Positions 17,760-25,531 of a stretch of DNA of 37,584 nt are shown in pieces; within the stretch, counting starts at the first letter, position 1, and every line of letters begins with the position of its first letter. The stretch comes from Candidatus Latescibacterota bacterium (GTDB lineage: Bacteria; Latescibacterota; UBA2968), in assembly GCA_022823725.1 (NCBI GenBank), contig JAJEHL010000014.1, positions 1 to 37,584 on the forward strand, in the 5' to 3' direction. The notes under the pieces were generated by a model that did not search any database, was not told where the DNA came from, and saw only the letters and a program-made list of their open reading frames with translations. Position numbers and translations under genes: made by a program.

Positions 17760-17997
17760 GGATAATCCTTAGTAAGTGCCGTGGTAGTTTTTACACGTTT
17801 GTTTGGGTTTTTGGTTTCTTTTACACTTTAAAAACTTTTGTCGAATTTCTCAATGACTTTTGCGACTTATAAGGCTGTAAAGGTATAAATATATCTAATT
17901 TTCTTGACTTAGTTGAAAGGGCGTTTTATTTTCCGTCTAAAAGCGATGTGTGTGCAGGCAGGGATGTCTATGCTCTCACTCAAATGAAAGGGCATTT
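17760..17997. other. Divergent intergenic control region
   Basis: This 238-bp AT-rich stretch separates the reverse TPR/GWxTD-type gene from the forward EIIA-like gene. Apart from the promoter candidate at 17904-17932 I see no defined operator or RNA gene in it. Confidence 0.5.
17904..17932 (+). promoter_or_regulatory. Sigma-70-like promoter for the EIIA-like gene
   Basis: TTGACT (5/6 match) at 17904-17909 and TATTTT (4/6 match) at 17927-17932 are separated by exactly 17 nt. The predicted start site near 17939 leaves about 58 nt of leader before the ATG at 17998. Confidence 0.5.
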
Positions 17998-18459
17998 ATG
18001 ACGTTGATAGAGATTCTGTCGGGCAAGTCGGTCATTATCGGGCTTAAGGGGGATAACAAGCGGGAAATTCTCGAAGAGCTTGTTAATGAACTCGAAGTAG
18101 GCGATAAAATTACTGACCGAGATAAGGTACTCCAGGCGGTTTTGGACCGCGAAGACATTATGAGTACGGGTATTGGGCACGGTATTGCCATTCCCCATGG
18201 GAAGTCGGAATATGCCACGACGTTGGGCGGTGTGTTGGGCATCAAGTCAGAAGGTATCAATTTTAATGCTTTAGATGGCAAAAAGACCTACATTTTTTTT
18301 CTTCTGGTCTCGCCTCTGGATGTTTCCGGACCGCATATTAAAGCCTTAGCGCGTATATCAAGAGTGCTCAAAGGAGAAGATTTTAGACAGCGTTTGATTG
18401 GCATTAGAAATCGCGAGGAGGCTCTGGCGATTATTGCGGCAGAGGATAAGAAACACTAA
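17998..18459 (+). CDS. PTS EIIA type-2 (PtsN-like) regulatory protein
   Basis: This 153-residue protein has the fold and motifs of the fructose/mannitol and nitrogen-PTS EIIA domain. The phosphorylated histidine is H67 in GHGIAIPHGKSEY. The flanking TDRDKVLQAVLDRE and IFFLLVSPLDVSGPHIKALARIS are also typical. There are no EI, HPr, EIIB or EIIC genes in the window, so a regulatory rather than sugar-transporting role is likely, as for PtsN. GAAAGGG lies about 6 nt before the ATG at 17998. A strong terminator follows at 18486, so the gene is probably monocistronic. Confidence 0.88.
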   Translation: MTLIEILSGKSVIIGLKGDNKREILEELVNELEVGDKITDRDKVLQAVLDREDIMSTGIGHGIAIPHGKSEYATTLGGVLGIKSEGINFNALDGKKTYIFFLLVSPLDVSGPHIKALARISRVLKGEDFRQRLIGIRNREEALAIIAAEDKKH

Positions 18460-18485
18460 TAAATATTATAAGATTTTTCCCAATG

Positions 18486-18513
18486 CCTGCTTTTCTGCAA
18501 AGCAGGTTTTTTT
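18486..18513 (+). terminator. Rho-independent terminator after the EIIA-like gene
   Basis: CCTGCTTT (18486-18493) pairs perfectly with AAAGCAGG (18499-18506) around a 5-nt loop and is followed by seven T (18507-18513). It ends 16 nt before the next ATG, so the BatA-like gene must have its own start of transcription or rely on readthrough. Confidence 0.9.
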
Positions 18514-18528
18514 ATTTGAGCGTTTTTT

Positions 18529-20589
18529 ATGTTCGGTATTTCATTTACAAATCCAATGCTGTTGCACGGTTTGTGGGCGGCGCTGTTGCCGCTTGTGATT
18601 CATTTGTTGAATCGGCGTCGTACGGTAACGGTTTCGTTTTCAAATGTGGCACTTTTGCAAAGACTCCAGCACGACCGCATGCGACGGCTAAAATTAAAGC
18701 ATCTCGCATTGCTCATTTTGCGAACTCTGCTCATTGTTTTGCTGGTGCTGGCTTTTGCGCGTCCGACTTTGAGTGGGGGTAGCGAGCAGGTGGGCGATGC
18801 GGGAACGTCGGCGTTTATTTTGCTCGATCGTTCGTTGAGTATGCAATATCGCACAGCAGAAGGTACGTTGTTTGAGCGGGCGCTTCGCAGGGTGCAGGCT
18901 CTGTTGTCCCTGTTTGATGAGCGCGACGATGTGCGTATAGCGCTGATTGACAATGACGTTGAGGAGGTCGATGTGACTTCGCCAGAGCGGCTGCGGCTGC
19001 TTATGGATACGCTACAACCCGGTTTTGGCAGTACAGATTTTGAGGCGGGATTGCAATTGGCTTTGTCGCATTTGTCCGGGTCACAGATGCCCAACCGCGA
19101 GTTGTATCTCGTGACGGATCGCGCTTATAATGGATGGATGAATTTGCCCGATACACTGTCTAATTTGGCCGATGTCTCGGTGTACATTATTTCTGAGCGG
19201 CCTTCGCAAGTTGCCAATATCGGCATTGGGCAGATCAATACGACTTCTCCAGAGGTCGGGCGTTCAACCGCGCTGGGGATCGAACTGATCAATTACGGTG
19301 TGGCAAATCGAGGCGATGTGCCTGTGCAGATATTTTTAGATGGTCGGCGCATTGGCCAGGATATTGCCCATGTGCCTGCGGGCGGGCGTCGCAAATTGCA
19401 TACGTCGTTTGTGCCCAAAACAGGGGGGGATGTTGCCCTGCGTGTGGAAATAGGAGAAGATGATCTCGAGGCCGATAACAAGTGCGTGACAGTGTTGCGC
19501 GTTCCAGAGCGCGTCCGCATTTTGCTGGTGGGGGATGCGTCCCGCGAGTCTTACTATCTCGCAGAGGCTTTGTCCGTTGTCTCAAGCGAGGTGGTGCAGG
19601 TTAAACCCGAGCGTGTATCAGATCAGGTGTTGGAAGATATTGATGTGGTTTTTTTGTGCAATGTTGCGCGGCTTTCTACAGGTGCGATTGCCGTTTTGCA
19701 AAATCGGATATCTCGCGGGGTTGGGCTGGCTATTTTTTTAGGGGATCAAATAGATGTCCGATATTATAATGAGCATGTGTTGCCTGCGCTTTTTCCCGCT
19801 AAATTACTCGGTACGCGGGGTGCGTTGTCAGGTGCGTATCAGGCTTTACAGACGGTTTTGCCCGATCATCCCATGCTGTCGGGTCTGGAACTTAAAGGGG
19901 CATTTCAAAGCCCGCGTTTTTTTGTTTCTTATCGGGTTTTACCCGCGCAAAATGCACAATCTGTGTTGTTCTTTACTTCGGGGGCACCCGCGCTTCTCGA
20001 AGCGCGCAAGGGCAATGGGCGCGTCGTGCTGTTCGCGTCTTCGGTGAGTGCGGATTTGGGATGGAATGACGCGCCACTTTCCGGCTTTTTTGTTCCCTTT
20101 GTGCATCGCCTGAGCGGATATCTGGCGGCTGGGGCGTTTGGTCGATCTGACTATCGCGTCGGTCAGGTTGTGTACAGAGATATGCGGCGAGAAAATGCTT
20201 CTGAAGCTGTGCTGCGGGCGCCGGGTGGAGAACCCAGAACAATTTGGCCTCAACAACGAGGCTTGCAATCGGTGTGGCCGGTTGGGGTAGTGGATGCGCC
20301 AGGGCTGTGGGAGATTTTTGCGCGCGAGCGCGTCTCTGATCGCTTTGCCGTTCAGACCGATGACCGCGAACCCGATTTGACCCCGGTTCCGATGGCGCGC
20401 CTCGAGGCTCTGTTTGGCAAAGACCGTTTGCGCGTTGTGGATGGCAAGGCCGATTTGAAGGCGGCAATTCTTTCCCAGAGGCACGGTCGGGAGCTTTGGC
20501 GATGGGTGTTGTTGTTGGCCTTGATGGCGATGGGTGCAGAGATGCTCATTGCACAGTCTGCACGCACGAGCCGAGGGACGCAACCTTGA
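18529..20589 (+). CDS. BatA-type membrane protein with VWA domain
   Basis: This 686-residue membrane protein begins with the BatA/aerotolerance N-terminal module: a first membrane helix near residues 11-26 (MLLHGLWAALLPLVIHLL), then LLNRRRTVTVSFSNV, then a second helix near 58-77. A von Willebrand A domain follows, with the MIDAS motif D100-R-S102-L-S104. The middle is a large beta-rich region, and a last membrane helix lies near 657-675. Such proteins are common in Bacteroidetes, Planctomycetes and allies, usually with MoxR and other Bat genes, none of which is here. The start lacks a clear SD (only TGAG 8 nt upstream) and lies just after the preceding terminator. Function: probably envelope-related, unproven. 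Confidence 0.85.
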   Translation: MFGISFTNPMLLHGLWAALLPLVIHLLNRRRTVTVSFSNVALLQRLQHDRMRRLKLKHLALLILRTLLIVLLVLAFARPTLSGGSEQVGDAGTSAFILLDRSLSMQYRTAEGTLFERALRRVQALLSLFDERDDVRIALIDNDVEEVDVTSPERLRLLMDTLQPGFGSTDFEAGLQLALSHLSGSQMPNRELYLVTDRAYNGWMNLPDTLSNLADVSVYIISERPSQVANIGIGQINTTSPEVGRSTALGIELINYGVANRGDVPVQIFLDGRRIGQDIAHVPAGGRRKLHTSFVPKTGGDVALRVEIGEDDLEADNKCVTVLRVPERVRILLVGDASRESYYLAEALSVVSSEVVQVKPERVSDQVLEDIDVVFLCNVARLSTGAIAVLQNRISRGVGLAIFLGDQIDVRYYNEHVLPALFPAKLLGTRGALSGAYQALQTVLPDHPMLSGLELKGAFQSPRFFVSYRVLPAQNAQSVLFFTSGAPALLEARKGNGRVVLFASSVSADLGWNDAPLSGFFVPFVHRLSGYLAAGAFGRSDYRVGQVVYRDMRRENASEAVLRAPGGEPRTIWPQQRGLQSVWPVGVVDAPGLWEIFARERVSDRFAVQTDDREPDLTPVPMARLEALFGKDRLRVVDGKADLKAAILSQRHGRELWRWVLLLALMAMGAEMLIAQSARTSRGTQP

Positions 20590-20681
20590 CTTTTGTAATT
20601 GGTGCGCGTATTTTTTTGAATTGCAGTGGGCGAGTAGAGAAGCACCGCCCTTACTTCATTTGAATGACAAAGGACGTTTTG

Positions 20682-23114
20682 ATGGCGAAAAATTTGATTA
20701 TTGTCGAATCACCTGCCAAAGCGCGGACAATTTCTCGATTTGTGGGCAAGGACTACAAAGTCGCCGCTTCTATGGGGCATGTGCGCGATCTTCCCGCACG
20801 CGAATTGGGCTTTGATGTAGAGAGTTTTGATCCCAAATACGTCGTATCACAAGACAAGCGCAGTGTGATTCAGGCGCTAAAGAAAGATATTGAAAAAGAT
20901 ACGACTGTGTATCTGGCGACAGATGAAGACCGCGAAGGGGAATCTATTTCGTGGCATCTGATTTCTGCGCTCAAGCTCAAGAATCAGCCCATTAAGCGGA
21001 TTGTGTTCCACGAGATTACCCAATCTGCGATTTTGCACGCGCTTGAAAATCCGCGCGAACTGGATCAAAATCTGGTCGATGCCCAACAGGCGCGTCGCAT
21101 TCTGGATCGCGCTGTGGGATATCAGTTGTCGCCTTTGTTGTGGCGAAAGGTAAAGGGGGGATTGTCAGCCGGGCGCGTACAGAGTGTGGCGGTGCGGATT
21201 ATTGTCGATCGGGAGCGGGAGATTCGGGCGTTTGTGCCAGAGGAGTATTGGAAGATTAAATCCGATTTTAAGGATCCCAAATTTCAGGCTGAATTGACGC
21301 GGCAAAATGGCAAAAAAGCGTCTGTGAAAAATGAAGCCGAGGCCAAAGCTATTGAAGCGAGTGCGCTGAAGGGGCAATTCGTCGTGGCAGAGGTGGTCGA
21401 GCGCGAGGGTGTGCGGCGGCCCGTGCCTCCGTTTACGACATCGACGCTGCAACAAGAGGCGTCTCGCAAACTGAGTTTTTCCGTGTCTCAGACAATGCGG
21501 GTTGCACAACAACTTTACGAAGGCAATTTTGAAATTCCCGGATATACCGGCGGTTTGATTACGTATATGCGTACCGATTCGGTGAATTTGGCCGAGCAGG
21601 CTGTGAATCAGGCGCGAGAGGTGATTGCGCGGGAATTTGGCCGAGATTACACGGTGGAAAAGCCCCGGCGATTTGCCAATAGGACCAGGGGGGCACAAGA
21701 AGCGCATGAGGCGATTCGTCCGGCGGATTTGTCGATTAAACCCAACCGCGTTAAATCACATCTCGATCCCCGACAATTTAGGCTTTACGATTTGATCTGG
21801 AAGCGTACGTTGGCGACGCAGATGGCCGATGCGCGCATTGCATATACGACGATTCGCATCCGGGCTGGTGAAGCGGGCGAATTGATTTTTGAGGCAAAGG
21901 GGCAGCGCGTTTTGTTTCCGGGATTTTTGAGGGTTTATGCCGAGGGGTCCGATAATCCGGAGGCAGATGTGAGCAACAAAGATGTGATTTTGCCAGAGGT
22001 TGCAAAGGGGCAGGTGCTCAATTTGGAGAAGTTGCATTTGGAGCAGTTGTTTACCAAACCGCCCGCGCGTTATACCGAGGCTTCGCTGGTGAAGAAGCTC
22101 GAGGGCGAGGGTATTGGGCGGCCTTCGACTTATTCGCCGACGATTTCGACGATTCAGAGCCGGGAATATGTGGAACGCACGCGAGATAAGAAACTCAAAC
22201 CCACAGATATCGGCGAGGTGGTGAACGATTTTTTGATGGCGCATTTTCCCGATATTGTCGATTTGGGTTTTACGTCGCATCTCGAAGATGATTTTGATGA
22301 GATTGCACAGGGCAAAAATTCCTGGAAGGCGATGTTAGAAGAATTTTATCCGCCGTTTAATGAGCGGGTGGAAGACAAAAAGTCGGTTGATAAAATTGGG
22401 CGCAATCTGGGGAAAGATCCCAATACGGGGCGCGAGGTGAGTGTGCGTTTTGGGAAGTATGGTCCCTATGTTCAGATTGGTAGTGCGGATGAAGAAGAAA
22501 AGCCTTTGTTTGCATCTTTGCCACCCAATCGGAGTATTTTTGATATTGAATTGGCCGATGCGCTCAAGTGTTTTGAGTTGCCGCGCAAACTCGGGCAAAA
22601 TGATGCGGGTGATGAGGTGCAGGTCAATATTGGCCGGTATGGCCCTTATGTGCGAATAGGGCGCAACTTTTTCTCTCTGCCAGAGGGGGAAGATCTGTTT
22701 GAGGTGACGCTGGATCGCGCGCTGGAGATCGCGGCGGCTGAGGAAGATCGCAAAGCCAAAAATGTGATTCAGGATTTTGGCGATTTCCAGGTGCTCAATG
22801 GGCGGTATGGTCCTTATATTCGCAAAGATGGGAAGAATTACAAGATTCCCAGAGGGATGGATGCGGCGACATTGGACCGCGAGACGCTCGAGAAACTCAT
22901 GCAGGGCGGGGCGGGCGGTGGGCAGTCGCAGAATGTGATCCACGATTTTGACGGGATTCAGGTTCTTGCCGGGCGGTATGGTCCTTATATTAAACACGAT
23001 GGAAATAATTACCGCATTCCAAAGGACGTGGAGGCGTCGTCTTTGACAAAGGCTGCTTGCGAGAAGATTATCGCGGAAAACCCGGCGACGAATAGGAGAA
23101 GGCGTAGGAAGTGA
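20682..23114 (+). CDS. topA: DNA topoisomerase I
   Basis: This type IA topoisomerase (810 residues) relaxes negative supercoils. The Toprim domain has IVESPAKARTISRFVGKDY and the metal-binding ATDEDREGE. QQARRILDRAVGYQLSP and GRVQSVAVRIIVDRE follow, and the active-site tyrosine is Y295 in ITYMRTDSV. The C-terminal part has no cysteine zinc fingers; instead it has four repeats centred on G(K/R)YGPY near residues 592, 652, 707 and 765, matching the Toprim-C repeat type, then a basic tail (NRRRRRK). AAAGGA is 7 nt before the ATG at 20682; an earlier ATG at 20664 is less well placed. In many bacteria topA lies close to xerC; here an accessory block separates them. Confidence 0.97.
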   Translation: MAKNLIIVESPAKARTISRFVGKDYKVAASMGHVRDLPARELGFDVESFDPKYVVSQDKRSVIQALKKDIEKDTTVYLATDEDREGESISWHLISALKLKNQPIKRIVFHEITQSAILHALENPRELDQNLVDAQQARRILDRAVGYQLSPLLWRKVKGGLSAGRVQSVAVRIIVDREREIRAFVPEEYWKIKSDFKDPKFQAELTRQNGKKASVKNEAEAKAIEASALKGQFVVAEVVEREGVRRPVPPFTTSTLQQEASRKLSFSVSQTMRVAQQLYEGNFEIPGYTGGLITYMRTDSVNLAEQAVNQAREVIAREFGRDYTVEKPRRFANRTRGAQEAHEAIRPADLSIKPNRVKSHLDPRQFRLYDLIWKRTLATQMADARIAYTTIRIRAGEAGELIFEAKGQRVLFPGFLRVYAEGSDNPEADVSNKDVILPEVAKGQVLNLEKLHLEQLFTKPPARYTEASLVKKLEGEGIGRPSTYSPTISTIQSREYVERTRDKKLKPTDIGEVVNDFLMAHFPDIVDLGFTSHLEDDFDEIAQGKNSWKAMLEEFYPPFNERVEDKKSVDKIGRNLGKDPNTGREVSVRFGKYGPYVQIGSADEEEKPLFASLPPNRSIFDIELADALKCFELPRKLGQNDAGDEVQVNIGRYGPYVRIGRNFFSLPEGEDLFEVTLDRALEIAAAEEDRKAKNVIQDFGDFQVLNGRYGPYIRKDGKNYKIPRGMDAATLDRETLEKLMQGGAGGGQSQNVIHDFDGIQVLAGRYGPYIKHDGNNYRIPKDVEASSLTKAACEKIIAENPATNRRRRRK

Positions 23115-23262
23115 GAAGTGGGAAGTGTGAAGGGTGAACAACCGTAGGGGCGAGGCATGCCTCGCCCGCCATCGCGGCATGGTTCCCTGCTCAACATCAT
23201 GCAGGGACATGCTTGAGCCGCGATCCAGTGGTTTTGAAAGGCGGTGCGAAGTGAGGTGGGCT
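23115..23262. repeat. Intergenic palindromic repeat element(s)
   Basis: This gap holds a perfect 20-bp palindrome at 23148-23167 (GGGCGAGGCA and its reverse complement). A nested hairpin follows: the outer arms ATCGCGGC (23171-23178) and GCCGCGAT (23217-23224) enclose the inner arms TCCCTGC (23184-23190) and GCAGGGA (23201-23207). The purine-rich lead-in GTGAGAAGTGGGAAGTGTGA resembles interspersed spacer repeats in other genomes. The arrangement suggests a REP-like or MITE-like element. I cannot count other copies from this window. Confidence 0.6.
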
Positions 23263-24444
23263 ATGGAATGGCATGACATTGCACAGCGCATCAAAGCGGG
23301 CGAGGATGGACATACAGAATTTAAACGCGACCTGAGAGAGTTCTCGGGAATCGGTCGGGCGATTTGCGCCTTTGCCAACGCAGAAGGTGGGCTGATTATC
23401 CTGGGTGTTGATGATCAGGGAACGGTTGTCGGGGTGAGAGAGGATCCGGATGCGGTGCAGGAACGGTTGACGAGTTTTTTGCATTCGGGATGTAGTGCGC
23501 CGGTTTCTGCGCGCAGTGGGCGGTACAATGATCAGAACGGGTGGGTGCATTGGATTGAGGTACCTCGCCAGCGAGGATTTGAGCCGCTTCACTATCGAAG
23601 GCGCGTTTGGATTCGGCGCGAACGCAGCAGTGTGGAACCGTCTCCGACCGAACTCCAGGAGTTGTATAATACCTTCGGTTTTATTTTGACAGAAGAGCAG
23701 GTTATTCCGTCCGCGAGAATGGAAGATATTGATCTCGACGCGTTTCGGGCCTTTCTGCGTATGCAGGGTCTCGATACAGAGGAGGAACCACAGCCTGAGA
23801 TTGCTGATGATTTGTGCAATAGACGTATTCTAATTGAATTCGACAATGCTTTACGTCCTACAGTCTATGGACTGATGGCGTTTGGCAAAGAGCCGCAGAG
23901 GCATCCGCAGACCGCCAATTTTTTTGTCGAGTGTGTGGCCTATCTGGGTGAGGATCGGGCGTCGGATATCATTCTCGTTGGCGAGGGGAAGGGACGTCTC
24001 GAAGAGCAAATACGCCGGTCAGTCGGATGGGTTCGCGGTTTGGGATGGACCGAGAGCTACGATGGCCTTGAACGAGAGGAGACGCCGCTAATTCCCGAGA
24101 AGGCACTGCGCGAGGCAATCGTCAATGCCGTTGTCCATCGCGACTATGCGATTACGGGTTCGAAGGTGATGCTCGAAGTGTTCCGTGACCGCATTGATGT
24201 GACCAGTCCAGGGACGCTTCCAAATCATATGCGTGTCGAGAATGTTCGCTCGGGCGGCAATCCCCGATCCCGCAATGAGTTGATGGCAAATGCCATGCTC
24301 GTCGCGCGCTTGATGGAACAGCGAGGACGCGGATGGCCCATCATGCGGAGAGCGATGCGGGAATTTAACGGGACTGAGCCAGAAATCGTGCAAGACGAGA
24401 GCGGGAAGTTCGTGCGGGTGACGTTTCGTAAAGCGATAAGATAG
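23263..24444 (+). CDS. AlbA_2/Schlafen-type ATP-binding regulator
   Basis: This 393-residue protein has the N-terminal AlbA_2 (divergent AAA-4, Schlafen-like) domain: EDGHTEFKRDLREFSGIGRA and ICAFANAEGGLIILGVDDQG. The C-terminal half has the HATPase_c_4-type (RecG-like C-terminal) signature: PEKALREAIVNAVVHRDYAI and IDVTSPGTLP. Proteins of this build are usually called ATP-binding or putative transcriptional regulators and are common in mobile and defence-rich regions. The SD is AGGTGG just before the ATG at 23263; the longer frame from 23134 reads through the palindromic repeat and is not credible. It is the first gene of the accessory block, 5 nt before the PIN gene, so the two may be co-transcribed. 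Confidence 0.85.
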   Translation: MEWHDIAQRIKAGEDGHTEFKRDLREFSGIGRAICAFANAEGGLIILGVDDQGTVVGVREDPDAVQERLTSFLHSGCSAPVSARSGRYNDQNGWVHWIEVPRQRGFEPLHYRRRVWIRRERSSVEPSPTELQELYNTFGFILTEEQVIPSARMEDIDLDAFRAFLRMQGLDTEEEPQPEIADDLCNRRILIEFDNALRPTVYGLMAFGKEPQRHPQTANFFVECVAYLGEDRASDIILVGEGKGRLEEQIRRSVGWVRGLGWTESYDGLEREETPLIPEKALREAIVNAVVHRDYAITGSKVMLEVFRDRIDVTSPGTLPNHMRVENVRSGGNPRSRNELMANAMLVARLMEQRGRGWPIMRRAMREFNGTEPEIVQDESGKFVRVTFRKAIR

Positions 24445-24449
24445 AAATT

Positions 24450-24938
24450 ATGAAACCAAAGGTATATATCGAAACGACCATTATCAGCTATTTGACGGCG
24501 CGACCAACGCATAATGTCGTGATTGCAGGGCGCCAACAGAGTACCCGCGACTGGTGGGAAACCGCGGCCAATCGATTCGAACTTGTAGCTTCAGAACTGG
24601 TCCTTAATGAAGCTCAGGGTGGCGACCCTGAAGCTGCTCGTGCGCGTCTTGCAGCTATTAACTCGCTGACGCTTCTCGACGCCACAGAGGAAGCCCTTGA
24701 ATTAGCACAACAGTTGGTCAACTCTGGCGTTGTGCCTACAAAGGCCGCAGAAGACGCTGCTCATATTGCTATCGCCGTTGTCAATGGCATTGAATACCTG
24801 GTGACCTGGAATTATCGGCATATCGCTAACGCTACAATTCGATCACAAATCGAAACTGTATGTCGAAATGCAGGTTTTGAATCTGTGATTATCTGTACAC
24901 CCGATGAACTCATGGAGCTCGATCATGACGACGAATGA
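24450..24938 (+). CDS. PIN-domain ribonuclease toxin (VapC-like)
   Basis: This 162-residue protein matches a PIN-domain family that typically starts with KPKVYIETTIISYLTARP. It continues with LVASELVLNEAQGGDP, EDAAHIAIAVVNGIEYLVTW and NYRHIAN, and ends with VIICTPDELM. These give the acidic residues of a metal-dependent RNase centre, with Glu8 in place of the usual first Asp. As a type II toxin it would cleave RNA when freed from its antitoxin. The downstream gene overlaps it by 14 nt and begins with what looks like the cognate antitoxin, the expected order for this family. It starts 5 nt after the AlbA_2 gene with no strong SD. Confidence 0.85.
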   Translation: MKPKVYIETTIISYLTARPTHNVVIAGRQQSTRDWWETAANRFELVASELVLNEAQGGDPEAARARLAAINSLTLLDATEEALELAQQLVNSGVVPTKAAEDAAHIAIAVVNGIEYLVTWNYRHIANATIRSQIETVCRNAGFESVIICTPDELMELDHDDE

Positions 24939-25497
24939 TCCTATTGTTTCTGAAGTCCGAACAGCACGCGACAAACACGCCGCTCAGTTCGGCTACGACC
25001 TCAAAGAGATATTCCACGATATCAAAAGAAAACAAAAGGCATCAGGTCGGAAATACGTGCAGTATCCATCCCGACCAGCTATTGCAACAACAATTACAAC
25101 AGAAAGGGGCATGATGCAGATAGCAGAATTTTATCATAAGGCACTGATTGTAAACGTTACCCATAGTGTAAGGGAGGGAAGATCCGTGTATGATGCAACT
25201 CGCTTCGCATGGAGTCTTAATCCTTTGAGGGCCGAGAATGCAGAGATTATTTTAGCTCGTTGTGGGCATGAGATTATAGAGGCATTTGTCGCTTTTAGAT
25301 GGATAGATGCAACGCGCGAAAATTTTCCAGACTTGTGGGATCAACTCGACGGCATGCCGGTGGTGGGAAGATATCCCAAAGATCGTTATGGTTTTGAGGG
25401 ACGCGAGGCTGATGATGACATCAGAAATTTGTATGTCGGGAAACGTGTCCCGGATAAATACATAGGCCAAAATCCGATTCGATATATAAAATGTTGA
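24925..25497 (+). CDS. Antitoxin-like protein fused to a QNPIRY-type domain
   Basis: This 190-residue protein starts at the ATG at 24925, with GGAG 7 nt upstream, overlapping the PIN toxin gene by 14 nt. Its first 50 residues or so (TTNDPIVSEVRTARDKHAAQ, DLKEIFHDIKRKQ, SGRKYV) look like the short antitoxin usually encoded after this PIN family, which normally ends near that point. Here the frame continues for about 140 residues with YDATRFAWSLNPLRAENAEI, GHEIIEAFVAFRWID, YGFEGREADD, NLYVGKRVPDKY and QNPIRYIKC. I recognise this as a domain seen in small uncharacterised proteins but cannot name its activity. The second half is more AT-rich than the first. A gene fusion by deletion is the simplest origin. 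Confidence 0.65.
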   Translation: MTTNDPIVSEVRTARDKHAAQFGYDLKEIFHDIKRKQKASGRKYVQYPSRPAIATTITTERGMMQIAEFYHKALIVNVTHSVREGRSVYDATRFAWSLNPLRAENAEIILARCGHEIIEAFVAFRWIDATRENFPDLWDQLDGMPVVGRYPKDRYGFEGREADDDIRNLYVGKRVPDKYIGQNPIRYIKC

Positions 25498-25531
25498 GCT
25501 AACACCAGTGCGTGAAGGAGAAGAATAGGAA

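Noticed and set aside
23148-23167. Perfect palindrome considered as the topA terminator
   Set aside because: There is no T-run after it, and it is followed by further nested dyads, so a repeat element fits better.
23134-23262. Upstream extension of the AlbA_2 gene from an early GTG
   Set aside because: The added residues are encoded by the palindromic repeat, and a better SD precedes the ATG at 23263.
22335-23378. Reverse open frame of 347 codons over the topA 3' part and repeat
   Set aside because: It is antisense to the topA repeats and crosses the palindromic spacer; there is no SD or recognisable domain.
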